Origin: Spirochaetia bacterium UBA6919
GTDB lineage: Bacteria > Spirochaetota > UBA6919
Length of the DNA stretch: 19,025 nt
NCBI GenBank assembly: GCA_002450905.1
Contig: DKAT01000062.1
Location: 54,997 to 74,021, forward strand
Reading direction: 5' to 3'
Part shown: piece by piece, positions 7,191 to 15,395 of the stretch
Layout of the letters: each line of letters starts with the position of its first letter
Position numbering within the stretch: position 1 is the stretch's first letter
Translations under genes and position numbers: made by a program
Notes under the pieces: generated by a model
Told to the model about the DNA's origin: nothing
Databases searched by the model: none
The model's input: the letters and a program-made list of their open reading frames with translations, nothing else

Positions 7191-8819
7191 TTAGTACATC
7201 CCACCCGGCATTCCTCCTGGAGGCATTGCAGGCATAGAGTCTTTTTCTTCTTTCACATCAGTAATTAAAGTCTCTGTTGTGAGCAATAATGCTGAGACAC
7301 TCGCTGCATTTTGAAGAGCTGAACGGGTAACTTTCGCAGGATCAATGACTCCTTCACCCATAAGATCAACCCATTCTCCTGTAGCAGCATTTAGACCAAT
7401 GTTTCCATCTTTAAGTTTAGCATGTTCAACAACTACAGACCCTTCTAAACCAGCATTGATGGCGATTTGTCTTAATGGAGCTTCCAAAGCTTTTTTTACA
7501 ATTTCTGCACCAATCTTCTGATCACCTTTTAATGATAATTTATCAATGGCTGAGATAGTTCTAACAAGAGTGATACCGCCTCCTGGTACAATTCCTTCTT
7601 CTACTGCAGATCTTGTAGCAGATAGAGCATCTTCAACACGTGCTTTCTTCTCTTTTAATTCAATTTCTGTTGCAGCACCTACATTGATAACAGCAACACC
7701 ACCAGATAACTTCGCAAGTCTTTCCTGAAGCTTTTCACGATCATAATCTGATGTGGTTTCTTCAATTTGAGCTTTGATTTGAGCAATACGACCTTTTAAA
7801 TCCTTTTCTTTCCCACCACCTTCAACAATAGTGGTATTTTCTTTGTCTACAGTAACACGTTTTGCAGTTCCAAGGACATCGACAGTTACCTGATCAAGCT
7901 TCATTCCTAGTTCTTCTGAAACAACCTTTCCACCGGTAAGAATTGCAATATCCTCAAGCATAGCTTTGCGTCGATCACCGAATCCTGGCGCTTTTACCGC
8001 AACTGCATTGAGTGTTCCACGAATTTTATTAACAACAAGTGTTGCTAAGGCTTCCCCTTCTACATCTTCAGCGATAACAAGAAGTGGTCTTCCTGTTTGA
8101 GCTGTTTTTTCAAGGAGCGGTAAAAAGTCTTTTAAGCTACTGATCTTCTTTTCACAGATTAATATATTTGCACTTTCCATTTCAGCAGTCATATTCTCGG
8201 AATTAGTAACCATGTAAGGAGACAGATATCCACGATCAAACTGCATCCCTTCGACTACTTCCAGGTGTGTCTCAAGAGATTTTGCTTCCTCAACAGTTAT
8301 AACGCCGTCCTTACCCACCTTATCCATAGCATCGGATATCAATTTTCCTATTTCAGGATCATTGTTTGCAGATATAGTAGCTACCTGTTCAACTTCAGAA
8401 GGTTTAGTCAGGGATATAGAAATTTCTTTTATCTTCGCTACCGCTGATTTTACAGCTGCTTCAATTCCTCGTTTAAGTTCCATAGGATTTGAACCAGCCG
8501 CTACGTTCCGTAAACCATCTTTAATAATAGCATGTGCAAGGATAGTAGCAGTTGTAGTACCGTCCCCAGCAACATCATTGGTTTTGGTGGCAACTTCTTT
8601 GACCATTTGAGCGCCCATATTTTCATAAGGGTCTTTTAATTCAATTTCTTTAGCAATGGTAACACCATCATTTGTAACAGTGGGAGCACCGAATTTCTTG
8701 TCTATAACGACATTTCGTCCCTTAGGACCGAGGGTCACACGAACTGCATCCGCTAATTGTTCAACCCCTCTTAATAGTGATCTTCTGCCTTCCTCACTAA
8801 ATAATAATTGTTTTGCCAT
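7191..8819 (-). CDS. groEL: GroEL (Cpn60) chaperonin
   Basis: A 542-residue protein, nearly identical in pattern to GroEL throughout: VTLGPKGRNVVID at 28-40 and GDGTTTATILA near 85-95 (ATP site), VEGMQFDRGYLSPY near 190 (apical domain), GFGDRRKAMLEDIAILTGG near 280-298, and the Met/Gly tail MPPGGMPGGMY. It forms the double-ring ATP-driven folding chamber in the cytoplasm and needs GroES as lid. Start: ATG at 8819; a TTG six codons upstream (8837) is in frame but is part of the ribosome-site region TTGGAGG. The gene stands alone: the EVE gene converges on its 3' side and the lipoate gene diverges on its 5' side, so there is no groES next to it. An inverted repeat lies in its leader. Confidence 0.98.
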   Translation of the reverse strand: MAKQLLFSEEGRRSLLRGVEQLADAVRVTLGPKGRNVVIDKKFGAPTVTNDGVTIAKEIELKDPYENMGAQMVKEVATKTNDVAGDGTTTATILAHAIIKDGLRNVAAGSNPMELKRGIEAAVKSAVAKIKEISISLTKPSEVEQVATISANNDPEIGKLISDAMDKVGKDGVITVEEAKSLETHLEVVEGMQFDRGYLSPYMVTNSENMTAEMESANILICEKKISSLKDFLPLLEKTAQTGRPLLVIAEDVEGEALATLVVNKIRGTLNAVAVKAPGFGDRRKAMLEDIAILTGGKVVSEELGMKLDQVTVDVLGTAKRVTVDKENTTIVEGGGKEKDLKGRIAQIKAQIEETTSDYDREKLQERLAKLSGGVAVINVGAATEIELKEKKARVEDALSATRSAVEEGIVPGGGITLVRTISAIDKLSLKGDQKIGAEIVKKALEAPLRQIAINAGLEGSVVVEHAKLKDGNIGLNAATGEWVDLMGEGVIDPAKVTRSALQNAASVSALLLTTETLITDVKEEKDSMPAMPPGGMPGGMY

Positions 8820-8857
8820 ATTATACTTGTCCTCCAAGTTATTTATGATTATCTATT

Positions 8858-8882
8858 TAACTCAAAAAATATAAATGAGTTA
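8858..8882. promoter_or_regulatory. Inverted repeat in groEL leader, candidate heat-shock operator
   Basis: TAACTCA (8858-8864), 11 bases, TGAGTTA (8876-8882): a perfect seven-base inverted repeat just downstream of the groEL -10 box and before the ribosome site. The position is where HrcA-CIRCE operators lie. The half-site TTA-ACTC resembles CIRCE TTAGCACTC with GC missing, but the spacing also differs, so it is not a standard CIRCE. Confidence 0.4.
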
Positions 8883-8896
8883 TGATTACAATGAAG

Positions 8897-8902
8897 ATTA
8901 TA
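8897..8902 (-). promoter_or_regulatory. Candidate -10 box of the groEL promoter
   Basis: Perfect TATAAT on the minus strand, about 78 bases before the groEL ATG. The sequence 17 bases upstream (TTATTA, 8925-8920) is a poor -35 box. An alternative is TATACT (around 8950) with a weak TTGTTG box. Confidence 0.35.
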
Positions 8903-9016
8903 GAATTGTTCGTATAAAATAATAAAATAATATTTCTATGACAAGTATAGTTGCTATATTTTATTTACAACAAAAATCGTTAGGTCAGAAGGTATTTTGA
9001 TACGGCTATTTCGGTT

Positions 9017-9044
9017 TTGGAAGTATATTATATTTTTATATATT
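9017..9044 (+). promoter_or_regulatory. Promoter candidate for the lipoate enzyme gene
   Basis: TTGGAA (9017-9022), 16-base spacer, TATATT (9039-9044). The RNA would start near 9051, leaving a leader of about 40 bases before the preferred GTG start at 9092 but only eight before the ATG at 9059. Confidence 0.3.
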
Positions 9045-9091
9045 TTATTTAGATACCTATGTCAAAACAACAATCAGAGATAGGAGCTTAT

Positions 9092-9868
9092 GTGAATATT
9101 ATTCCAACGGACATGGATTTTATATCCTATACGGTAGACTCTGCTGAAAATAATATGGCTATTGATGAATGTCTATTTCTTAGCGTTGTACAAGGGTATA
9201 GAAAATCTATTTTGAGAGTATATGGATGGAATAAGCCAAGCATTACTATAGGATATTTCCAGAACATTTACAGTCTTGATTTACACAGATGTAATGTAGA
9301 TAATATTCCTGTCATCAGGAGAATAACCGGGGGACGTGGCGTATTTCATCTGAATGAGATTACTTATTCCATTATCATTAAACTGGATAACCCTGTGATA
9401 CAGAAAAAAGTATTGTTTTCTCAGCTATCAGAATTAATTATTACTGGTCTTGAGGGGATGGGAATTAAGGGGCACACACAGGGTAAATCACCAGGTGATA
9501 CAAGAAATCCTAATTGTTTTGAATCAACATCTCTTTGTGAAATTGTGAATGAAGAAAATAAAAAAATTGTCGGAAGTGCTATGCTTGTTCGGGACCAGGT
9601 TGTGATTATGCAAGGATCAATTCCTCTGGATGATTCTTATCTACGGATGAGTGAATATCTTAATGTTGAGGATAATAAAAAGGCTTCTCCGATTGATATA
9701 TCTGAATATCCGTATAACAATTTAATTCATAATTTGGAATTGTTTATTGATAGTATACAAAAGAATATTACTCTTCTACCAACTTATATTAGTGATTATG
9801 AAAGGGAAATTATCGATAATTTATATAAAAATAAGTACCAAACAAAATCATGGAATGAAATGAGATAA
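9092..9868 (+). CDS. Lipoate/octanoate transferase of the LipM-LplA family
   Basis: A 258-residue protein of the BPL/LplA/LipB fold. Blocks (numbered from the GTG start): NNMAIDECL at 20-28, RVYGWNKPSITIGYFQ at 42-57, RRITGGRGVFHLNEITYSI at 76-94 (lipoyl-AMP or acyl binding), NCFESTSLCEI at 141-151, and KIVGSAM at 158-164 with the conserved Lys158. It moves octanoyl or lipoyl groups onto E2 and GcvH subunits. It lacks the C-terminal accessory domain of full LplA and has Cys142 in the CF motif, the position of the acyl-enzyme Cys in LipM, so an octanoyltransferase is the better guess. The usual SAQ and QHGS motifs read SAM and MQGS, so it is divergent. Start: AGGAG at 9082-9086, five bases before GTG; the ATG at 9059 has no ribosome site. 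Confidence 0.82.
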   Translation: MNIIPTDMDFISYTVDSAENNMAIDECLFLSVVQGYRKSILRVYGWNKPSITIGYFQNIYSLDLHRCNVDNIPVIRRITGGRGVFHLNEITYSIIIKLDNPVIQKKVLFSQLSELIITGLEGMGIKGHTQGKSPGDTRNPNCFESTSLCEIVNEENKKIVGSAMLVRDQVVIMQGSIPLDDSYLRMSEYLNVEDNKKASPIDISEYPYNNLIHNLELFIDSIQKNITLLPTYISDYEREIIDNLYKNKYQTKSWNEMR

Positions 9869-9962
9869 TTTCTCCATTACCAAACAAATTATTCTCAGAT
9901 AATCCTTAATGATTGAATTATAAAATCCGATGTAATATACTTCATATTAAATTGAAAATATA

Positions 9963-9990
9963 TTGAAATTCATAAAAAATTAGTTATATT
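9963..9990 (+). promoter_or_regulatory. Promoter candidate for the rluD-to-hotdog run
   Basis: TTGAAA (9963-9968), 16-base spacer, TATATT (9985-9990), with start near 9997 and a leader of about 37 bases. The flanking region is very AT-rich, so chance matches are likely. Confidence 0.35.
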
Positions 9991-10033
9991 CATAGAATCA
10001 TTACTTGATAATTTATTTGAGGTTTCTAAAATA

Positions 10034-10972
10034 TTGAATATCTATACATTTACTGCACATAAAGAAGATATTGGCAAGCGTGTCGACATATTTTTAGAAA
10101 GAAATTTATCTCAACAACAAATTGATATATCCCGAAGTTTTATTCAAAATTATTTTGATCATGTGCAAATAAATAACCTTAATAATAAAAAAAATTATCG
10201 CCTGAGGGAGGGAGATTTAATCAAATTTTCCTATCCAGAACAAGAACCAAGCTATCTTATTCCAGAAGCTCTTGATATAGAATACGTTTATGAAGACGAA
10301 TATCTTATGATTGTGAATAAGCCAGCTGGAATGGTAGTTCATCCTGCCAAAGGTCATCAGAAAGGCACATTGGTTCATGGTTTACTTCATAAATTACAAT
10401 CGTTTGGTGGTGATATTACGGAGTCAGGGAGACCAGGTATTGTCCATCGGTTAGATAAAGAAACAAGTGGACTTATTATAATTGCAAAAGATATATCCAC
10501 ACAACGAAAATTAGTCGGATTATTTCAAAATAGACAAATAGAAAAGAAATATACTGCACTGGTCAGAGGAATAACATCTTTAGAAGGGAAAATTGATCAG
10601 AATATAGGTCGTCATCCTGTTTATAGAAAGAAATTCAAGGTATCAACATCTGGGAAACAAGCCCTTACTTATTATAAAAGAACATCCAGATATCGCTTTG
10701 ATAAAGATTATTCCTATTCACTCCTTGAAATTAACTTAATAACAGGAAGAACTCATCAGATTCGGGTTCATTTATCTTCTCTGGGACATCCTGTACTTGG
10801 CGATATAATTTATTCTAAACCTAAAAACACTCTTGAGAAGATGGGAATGGCTCTTTGTGCTAATTATATTTTCTTTAAACATCCAGTAACTGGGAATCAA
10901 TTAAAATTCTCTGTAGAATTACCTCAATATTTCAGGGATTTTTTTAAACATCTCCATAAAATGGATGACTAA
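10034..10972 (+). CDS. rluD: RluA/RluD-family 23S rRNA pseudouridine synthase
   Basis: A 312-residue protein. Residues 13-65 form an S4 RNA-binding domain (KRVDIFLERN, then LREGDLIKF). The catalytic domain has IVNKPAGMVVHPAKGH at 93-108, GIVHRLDKETSGL at 135-147 with catalytic Asp141, and a C-terminal INLITGRTHQIRVHLSSLGHPVLGD block. It converts uridines to pseudouridine, probably in helix 69 of 23S rRNA if it is a true RluD; RluA/RluC-type specificity cannot be excluded. Start is TTG at 10034, with TGAGG about 11 bases upstream; no ATG fits the N-terminus. It begins a plus-strand run; the next gene follows after 75 bases. Confidence 0.93.
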   Translation: MNIYTFTAHKEDIGKRVDIFLERNLSQQQIDISRSFIQNYFDHVQINNLNNKKNYRLREGDLIKFSYPEQEPSYLIPEALDIEYVYEDEYLMIVNKPAGMVVHPAKGHQKGTLVHGLLHKLQSFGGDITESGRPGIVHRLDKETSGLIIIAKDISTQRKLVGLFQNRQIEKKYTALVRGITSLEGKIDQNIGRHPVYRKKFKVSTSGKQALTYYKRTSRYRFDKDYSYSLLEINLITGRTHQIRVHLSSLGHPVLGDIIYSKPKNTLEKMGMALCANYIFFKHPVTGNQLKFSVELPQYFRDFFKHLHKMDD

Positions 10973-11047
10973 TCGACATTTTTTGAAAGAAGCACATCTT
11001 GTCATGTGTTCAATAAAAATAGTCAAAACAAATTATACGAGGTTTAT

Positions 11048-12946
11048 ATGGTAAAGTATTTATCAATTATTACATTAACAATCCTATTCACCATCTACCC
11101 CCTCTTGTCTTCTACAAATGAAAACAGAAATAAAGATTTTCCCGCAAATAATAATAGTATCACAAATCGAATTAATAATGCAGATATCATGGGTGTTGAA
11201 CAACTCAAGCGTGGCATGAAGGGATATGGTCTATCCGTTTTTTCAGGTATAACTCCTACCCGATTTAATGTAGAAATCATTGGTGTATTAAAGAATGAAG
11301 GACCTAAGAGTAGCCTAATCCTTGCCAGATTCTCTGGAAATGTCATGAATCATACTGGTGTTATAGCAGGAATGAGTGGAAGCCCTGTATATATTAATAA
11401 TAAGTTAATTGGTGCAGTATCTCATGCATTCCCTTGGTCAAAAGATCCTATAGGTGCAATACGCCCCATTAAAGAAATGCTAGCTGTGTTAGAGAAAAGA
11501 AATTACAAACCAAAAGATGAGCCAATCTATTTTATACCCCTTGAATCAACATTAAGAAAGAAATTAGAAGCCCATGCCCCGGAATATTACAAAAGAATTC
11601 CCTCTGATACACGCATTGCATATGTTAATAATCAACAAATGACCCTTGTACCAGTAAAAACCCCTATCTTATTTAGTGGAATCAGCAATAAAGTTCTGGA
11701 TATCATAAGAAAAGATCTTGAATCCTATGGGCTAGTAGCTATAAATAATGGTAGCGGTGGTAGAATTACTTTAGACAAAAATATTCCACGGGAATTAAAC
11801 CCAGGGGATGCTGTTGGGATACCACTTATCACGGGTGATATGTCCGCTACTCCTGTTGGAACCGTAACCTATAGAAAGGGCAAAGATATACTTATCTTCG
11901 GACACCCCTCTTTTTTTATGGGACCTATCGATATGCCAATGAGTAAAGAGTATATCCACACAGTGATCCCAAGTCGTCAGGTCTCCTTTAAGCTTGCTTC
12001 AACACTATTTGAAGTAGGACGAGTCTTCGATGATCGTAATACAGCCGTAGCAGGTGAACTGGGAGTTTTCTCAAAAACTGTACCAGTAAAGGTCCACATT
12101 AAAAATGAAGGTAGGATTGAAGACTTTAATTTTAAAATAGTAAAGGATAAAGTCTTTTTTCCAAATCTCCTTGTCACTTCTATCATCCAATCTGTATTAA
12201 ATGTCAATAGTCAAAACTCTTTAAGTAGTATCCAGTTCAAATTTAATATCAAAGTAAAAAATCTTAAAACAGGACAAATCGATACCATTACCACTGATGA
12301 TTTCCTCACTGGAAATGAAACTCAAAAAAACTTGTTCTATGGATTATTTCGCCTAACTATGCCACTCCAGGCCCTTTTCTATAACCCTTTTGCAAAAGTA
12401 GAAATCCTTAGAATAGATGCCCATATAGATATTTCTCATGGATGGCGTGCAAGTGAAATCATAAGAGTAAAAGTACTAAAAAATAATATAGAACCAGGTG
12501 ATACAGTCCCTGCTCTAATAATATTAAAAAATTATAAAGGTGAACTCCATTATAAGAAAGTTTCTATCAAAATCCCAAATATTATCCGCTCAAAATACAT
12601 CGCTCTGGGTGTCGGAAGCGCAAAAATAGAATTAACCCTCGACAAAGCATTCTCATTGGCAAAATTCGTCCCAAGAAATTACCAGCACCTAATTAAAATC
12701 CTCTCCAGAAATGAGCGTTTTAATGACCTGGCAGTGTGGATTGATGTTCCAGAACAAGGGCTCGTGATTAATGGACACGAACATCCAAATCTCCCATCGT
12801 CTATGCTCTCTATAATGAGAAATGCTAATGAATTGGGTGACAAGCCTATATATGGAAGAATACGTAAATACTATAGGACTAATTACTTTATTTATGGCAT
12901 GAAGGTTATCTTCCTGCAAATAAATCACAATGTTTTGAAAAAATAA
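11048..12946 (+). CDS. Exported SpoIVB/S55-peptidase-domain protein
   Basis: A 632-residue protein with a signal peptide (hydrophobic residues 4-22). Residues 47-145 contain MGVEQLKRGMKGYGLSVFSG, then TGVIAGMSGSPVYINNKLIGAVSHAF, the serine-centre motif GMSGSP being at 108-113. A second block at 250-345 has LNPGDAVGIPL and LIFGHPSFFMGPIDMPMS (His286), followed by VIPSRQVSFKLAS. Proteins with this layout are annotated as SpoIVB peptidase S55 in many non-sporulating Gram-negatives; SpoIVB itself is a signalling serine protease. The remaining C-terminal half is beta-rich and unassigned. Start: the ATG at 11048 has ACGAGG five bases upstream; a GTG at 11006 would add 14 residues before the signal peptide. 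Followed after 28 bases by the propeller gene, so both probably work together in the periplasm. Protease activity is not proven by the sequence. Confidence 0.85.
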   Translation: MVKYLSIITLTILFTIYPLLSSTNENRNKDFPANNNSITNRINNADIMGVEQLKRGMKGYGLSVFSGITPTRFNVEIIGVLKNEGPKSSLILARFSGNVMNHTGVIAGMSGSPVYINNKLIGAVSHAFPWSKDPIGAIRPIKEMLAVLEKRNYKPKDEPIYFIPLESTLRKKLEAHAPEYYKRIPSDTRIAYVNNQQMTLVPVKTPILFSGISNKVLDIIRKDLESYGLVAINNGSGGRITLDKNIPRELNPGDAVGIPLITGDMSATPVGTVTYRKGKDILIFGHPSFFMGPIDMPMSKEYIHTVIPSRQVSFKLASTLFEVGRVFDDRNTAVAGELGVFSKTVPVKVHIKNEGRIEDFNFKIVKDKVFFPNLLVTSIIQSVLNVNSQNSLSSIQFKFNIKVKNLKTGQIDTITTDDFLTGNETQKNLFYGLFRLTMPLQALFYNPFAKVEILRIDAHIDISHGWRASEIIRVKVLKNNIEPGDTVPALIILKNYKGELHYKKVSIKIPNIIRSKYIALGVGSAKIELTLDKAFSLAKFVPRNYQHLIKILSRNERFNDLAVWIDVPEQGLVINGHEHPNLPSSMLSIMRNANELGDKPIYGRIRKYYRTNYFIYGMKVIFLQINHNVLKK

Positions 12947-12974
12947 ATTATTTTATAAAAAGGAAAACAATTAT

Positions 12975-15068
12975 ATGAGATTAATTATTCTTTCTACTCT
13001 GATAATCCTCTCCCTCACATCCTTTGGATACTCAAACATAACCAAATTCATTGCTGATTATAATATCAGTCATTTTGAGAAAGGTAAATTAGAAGATATT
13101 TCTATTAATCGCGATGGGTATTTATCTCTCTCTCCCAAAAAAACTGAAATATTTGCTAAAGACAATCTCCTCTTCATCTGGACTGCCCAGGAAGATAAAA
13201 ATGGAAATATCTATATTGGAACAGGAAATAAAGCTCAGATTTATAAAATATCTCCATCAAAAGACCACAACTTAATATATGAACACAAAGGTGGTGTCTC
13301 CATAAATAGTTTAGCTATCGATTCCAAAGGAAATATTTATGCTGCTGTCAATCCCGAAAATATCATCGTCAAAATAACTCCGGACGGTAAATCCACAACT
13401 TTCGCTACTCTCAAAGAAAAATATATCTGGAGATTGAAAATCGATTCTAAGGATAACCTCTACGTCGCAACAGGAAATGATGCTTCAATTTATCAATTCT
13501 CTCCAGATGGTACAAAAAAAATGATTTATACCACAAAAGAAGAGTCACACTTCCTTGCCATGGCTATAAATAAAAATGAAGACCTCTACTTCGCAAGTGA
13601 AGGCAAGGGAATCTTATATCGTTATAACAAACAGGGTGATAAAGTTCAAGTCCTATATGACACTTACGAAGATGAAATAAAAGATATCGTATTCGACTCT
13701 AAAAATAATATATATATCGCAACAGCTACAAAAATCCCAAGAAGACCACCATATAACTTTGACTACACAGATACCTTTGTAAAATATGGCTCTTATAAAG
13801 GTTATGTTAACAAAAGACAATATTCAAAAAAACTCCCCATCAAAAATTCTGTCTATAAAATCTTGGAAAATGGTGAAGTACAAAAACTTTTCACAAGAGA
13901 TGATACCATATTTCTGTCCATGGCAATAGACCAGGATGATAAATTATATGTAGGATCAGGCGATGATGGTGTCATTTATAAAATTGATGATATCAATGTT
14001 GTATCTATATTTATTAATGCTGATGAAGCTCAAATACTTCATATATCCATTGATAAAAATAATCAATTAATCGTTACCACTGGAAATACTGCAAAAGTAT
14101 ATAAATTAGATTTATCCTTCTCCAACACAGGGACATATCACTCAAGAATATTTGATGCGACTGGTATGAGTCTTTGGGGAAAATTAATCATAGAAAAGGA
14201 ATTATTCCAAAATACTGAAATCCAATTCTATACCCGCACAGGAAATACAGAATCTCCAGATAACACATGGAGCCCCTGGAATGAGGTACAATCATCAAAT
14301 AATGAATATCTTGTGAATAGCCCTTCCAGCCAATATATCCAGTATAAAGCCGTTCTAAAATCTACAAATAAAAAAGAATCTCCAATTTTAAAAAGAGTCA
14401 TCATCTCTTTCCTATTAGAAAATAGAGCACCCCGGATAGATCAAATTAGGCTTACCAAAGAATTTAATAAAACATTACAAACCAATGACCCATTCATATC
14501 ATATCTGCCAGCCAGTGTATACACCTTGAGTTGGCAAGGAAGCGATAGTGATAATGATTATCTTACATATAATATCTATTTCAGAGAAGAAAACAGTAAT
14601 AATTGGGTATTATTAAAAGATGATCTCTCAGAAACCAGTTTTTCTTTCGACTCAAGAAAATTCCCTGATGGAAAATATTATTTTAAAGTCATCGTCTCGG
14701 ATGAAAAATCCAATGGGAAGGAACGCTTAAAAACTGGTTATGCTGAAAGTTCTGCATACCTCATTGATAACACTCCCCCTTATGTTACAGATATTAAAAT
14801 AAAAAAAGAAAATTCTGTCTATAAAATCTCTGGTAAAGCTAAAGATAAGCTATCAATTATTACGATCATTCAATATTCCTTTAATGGTAGTGAGTGGATT
14901 TATCTTATTCCAAAAGATAATCTCTATGACTCTCTGACTGAAGAATTTGAAATCATTATCCCTCAAAATGACAAAACACTTGTTAAGGGTAAAAATATCA
15001 TTATATTAAAAGTAGCTGATCTTTACCGTAATTTTGCAACTTACGAAGTTACTTTTCAGAATGATTAA
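12975..15068 (+). CDS. Exported seven-bladed beta-propeller protein with beta-sandwich tail domains
   Basis: A 697-residue protein with a signal peptide (residues 1-20). Residues 66-382 contain seven blade-like repeats of the form 'I(D/N)xxxNLYVATGxxxxIYKxxPDG', beginning near 66, 108, 149, 192, 234, 311 and 353; the fifth has an insertion at about 253-290 rich in Tyr, Lys and Pro. Then a domain at 385-480 (SRIFDATGMSLWGKL to LKRVIISF) that looks like a discoidin-type sandwich, a fibronectin-III-like domain at 484-600 (WQGSDSDNDYLTYNIYF), and a final Ig-like domain to the end. Likely a periplasmic or surface binding scaffold; no enzyme motif seen. AAGGA lies 11 bases before the ATG. Tightly linked to the S55 gene upstream, which suggests partner or substrate. 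Confidence 0.82.
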   Translation: MRLIILSTLIILSLTSFGYSNITKFIADYNISHFEKGKLEDISINRDGYLSLSPKKTEIFAKDNLLFIWTAQEDKNGNIYIGTGNKAQIYKISPSKDHNLIYEHKGGVSINSLAIDSKGNIYAAVNPENIIVKITPDGKSTTFATLKEKYIWRLKIDSKDNLYVATGNDASIYQFSPDGTKKMIYTTKEESHFLAMAINKNEDLYFASEGKGILYRYNKQGDKVQVLYDTYEDEIKDIVFDSKNNIYIATATKIPRRPPYNFDYTDTFVKYGSYKGYVNKRQYSKKLPIKNSVYKILENGEVQKLFTRDDTIFLSMAIDQDDKLYVGSGDDGVIYKIDDINVVSIFINADEAQILHISIDKNNQLIVTTGNTAKVYKLDLSFSNTGTYHSRIFDATGMSLWGKLIIEKELFQNTEIQFYTRTGNTESPDNTWSPWNEVQSSNNEYLVNSPSSQYIQYKAVLKSTNKKESPILKRVIISFLLENRAPRIDQIRLTKEFNKTLQTNDPFISYLPASVYTLSWQGSDSDNDYLTYNIYFREENSNNWVLLKDDLSETSFSFDSRKFPDGKYYFKVIVSDEKSNGKERLKTGYAESSAYLIDNTPPYVTDIKIKKENSVYKISGKAKDKLSIITIIQYSFNGSEWIYLIPKDNLYDSLTEEFEIIIPQNDKTLVKGKNIIILKVADLYRNFATYEVTFQND

Positions 15069-15122
15069 TTTCTGTATTCTTAGTTTCATAAGAAAAATTA
15101 CCAAAAAAAATAGGATATTGAA

Positions 15123-15395
15123 ATGTCGACAGAAAAATATAAATTAATTGAAGAATTAAAAGATTTTTTTATCACCACTCTAAATCTAGATGATATAAAT
15201 CCTCAGGATCTGGATGAAAATAAATCTCTATTATCCGATGAAATAGGTTTAACTTCCATAGATCTTTTGGAAATCACTGTAGCTCTGGAAAAAAAATATC
15301 AAATTAAAATTGGTAATGTCGAAACCGCTCAAAAAGTATTTCAAAATTTCAATACCCTGGCTGATTTTATTGCTGATAAAATTAATATATCGTGA
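15123..15395 (+). CDS. Acyl carrier protein (specialised type)
   Basis: A 90-residue acidic helical protein with the ACP fold. The phosphopantetheine attachment Ser is Ser45 in IGLTSIDLLEITVALEKK (41-58), where housekeeping ACPs read DSL; here the motif is TSI. Helix III and the C-terminal helix (FNTLADFIADKIN) are as expected. It carries acyl groups as thioesters in the cytoplasm. The different motif and the setting, away from fab genes and overlapping a hotdog gene, argue for a dedicated carrier instead of the fatty-acid AcpP. TAGGA lies eight bases before the ATG. The stop overlaps the GTG start of the next gene. Confidence 0.92.
   Translation: MSTEKYKLIEELKDFFITTLNLDDINPQDLDENKSLLSDEIGLTSIDLLEITVALEKKYQIKIGNVETAQKVFQNFNTLADFIADKINIS

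Noticed and set aside
8265..8874. Several plus-strand open frames opposite groEL
   Set aside because: They are antisense shadows of a clearly real groEL gene, with no recognisable product.
11095..12207. Minus-strand frames inside the S55 gene
   Set aside because: Shadows of a real, strongly supported plus-strand gene.
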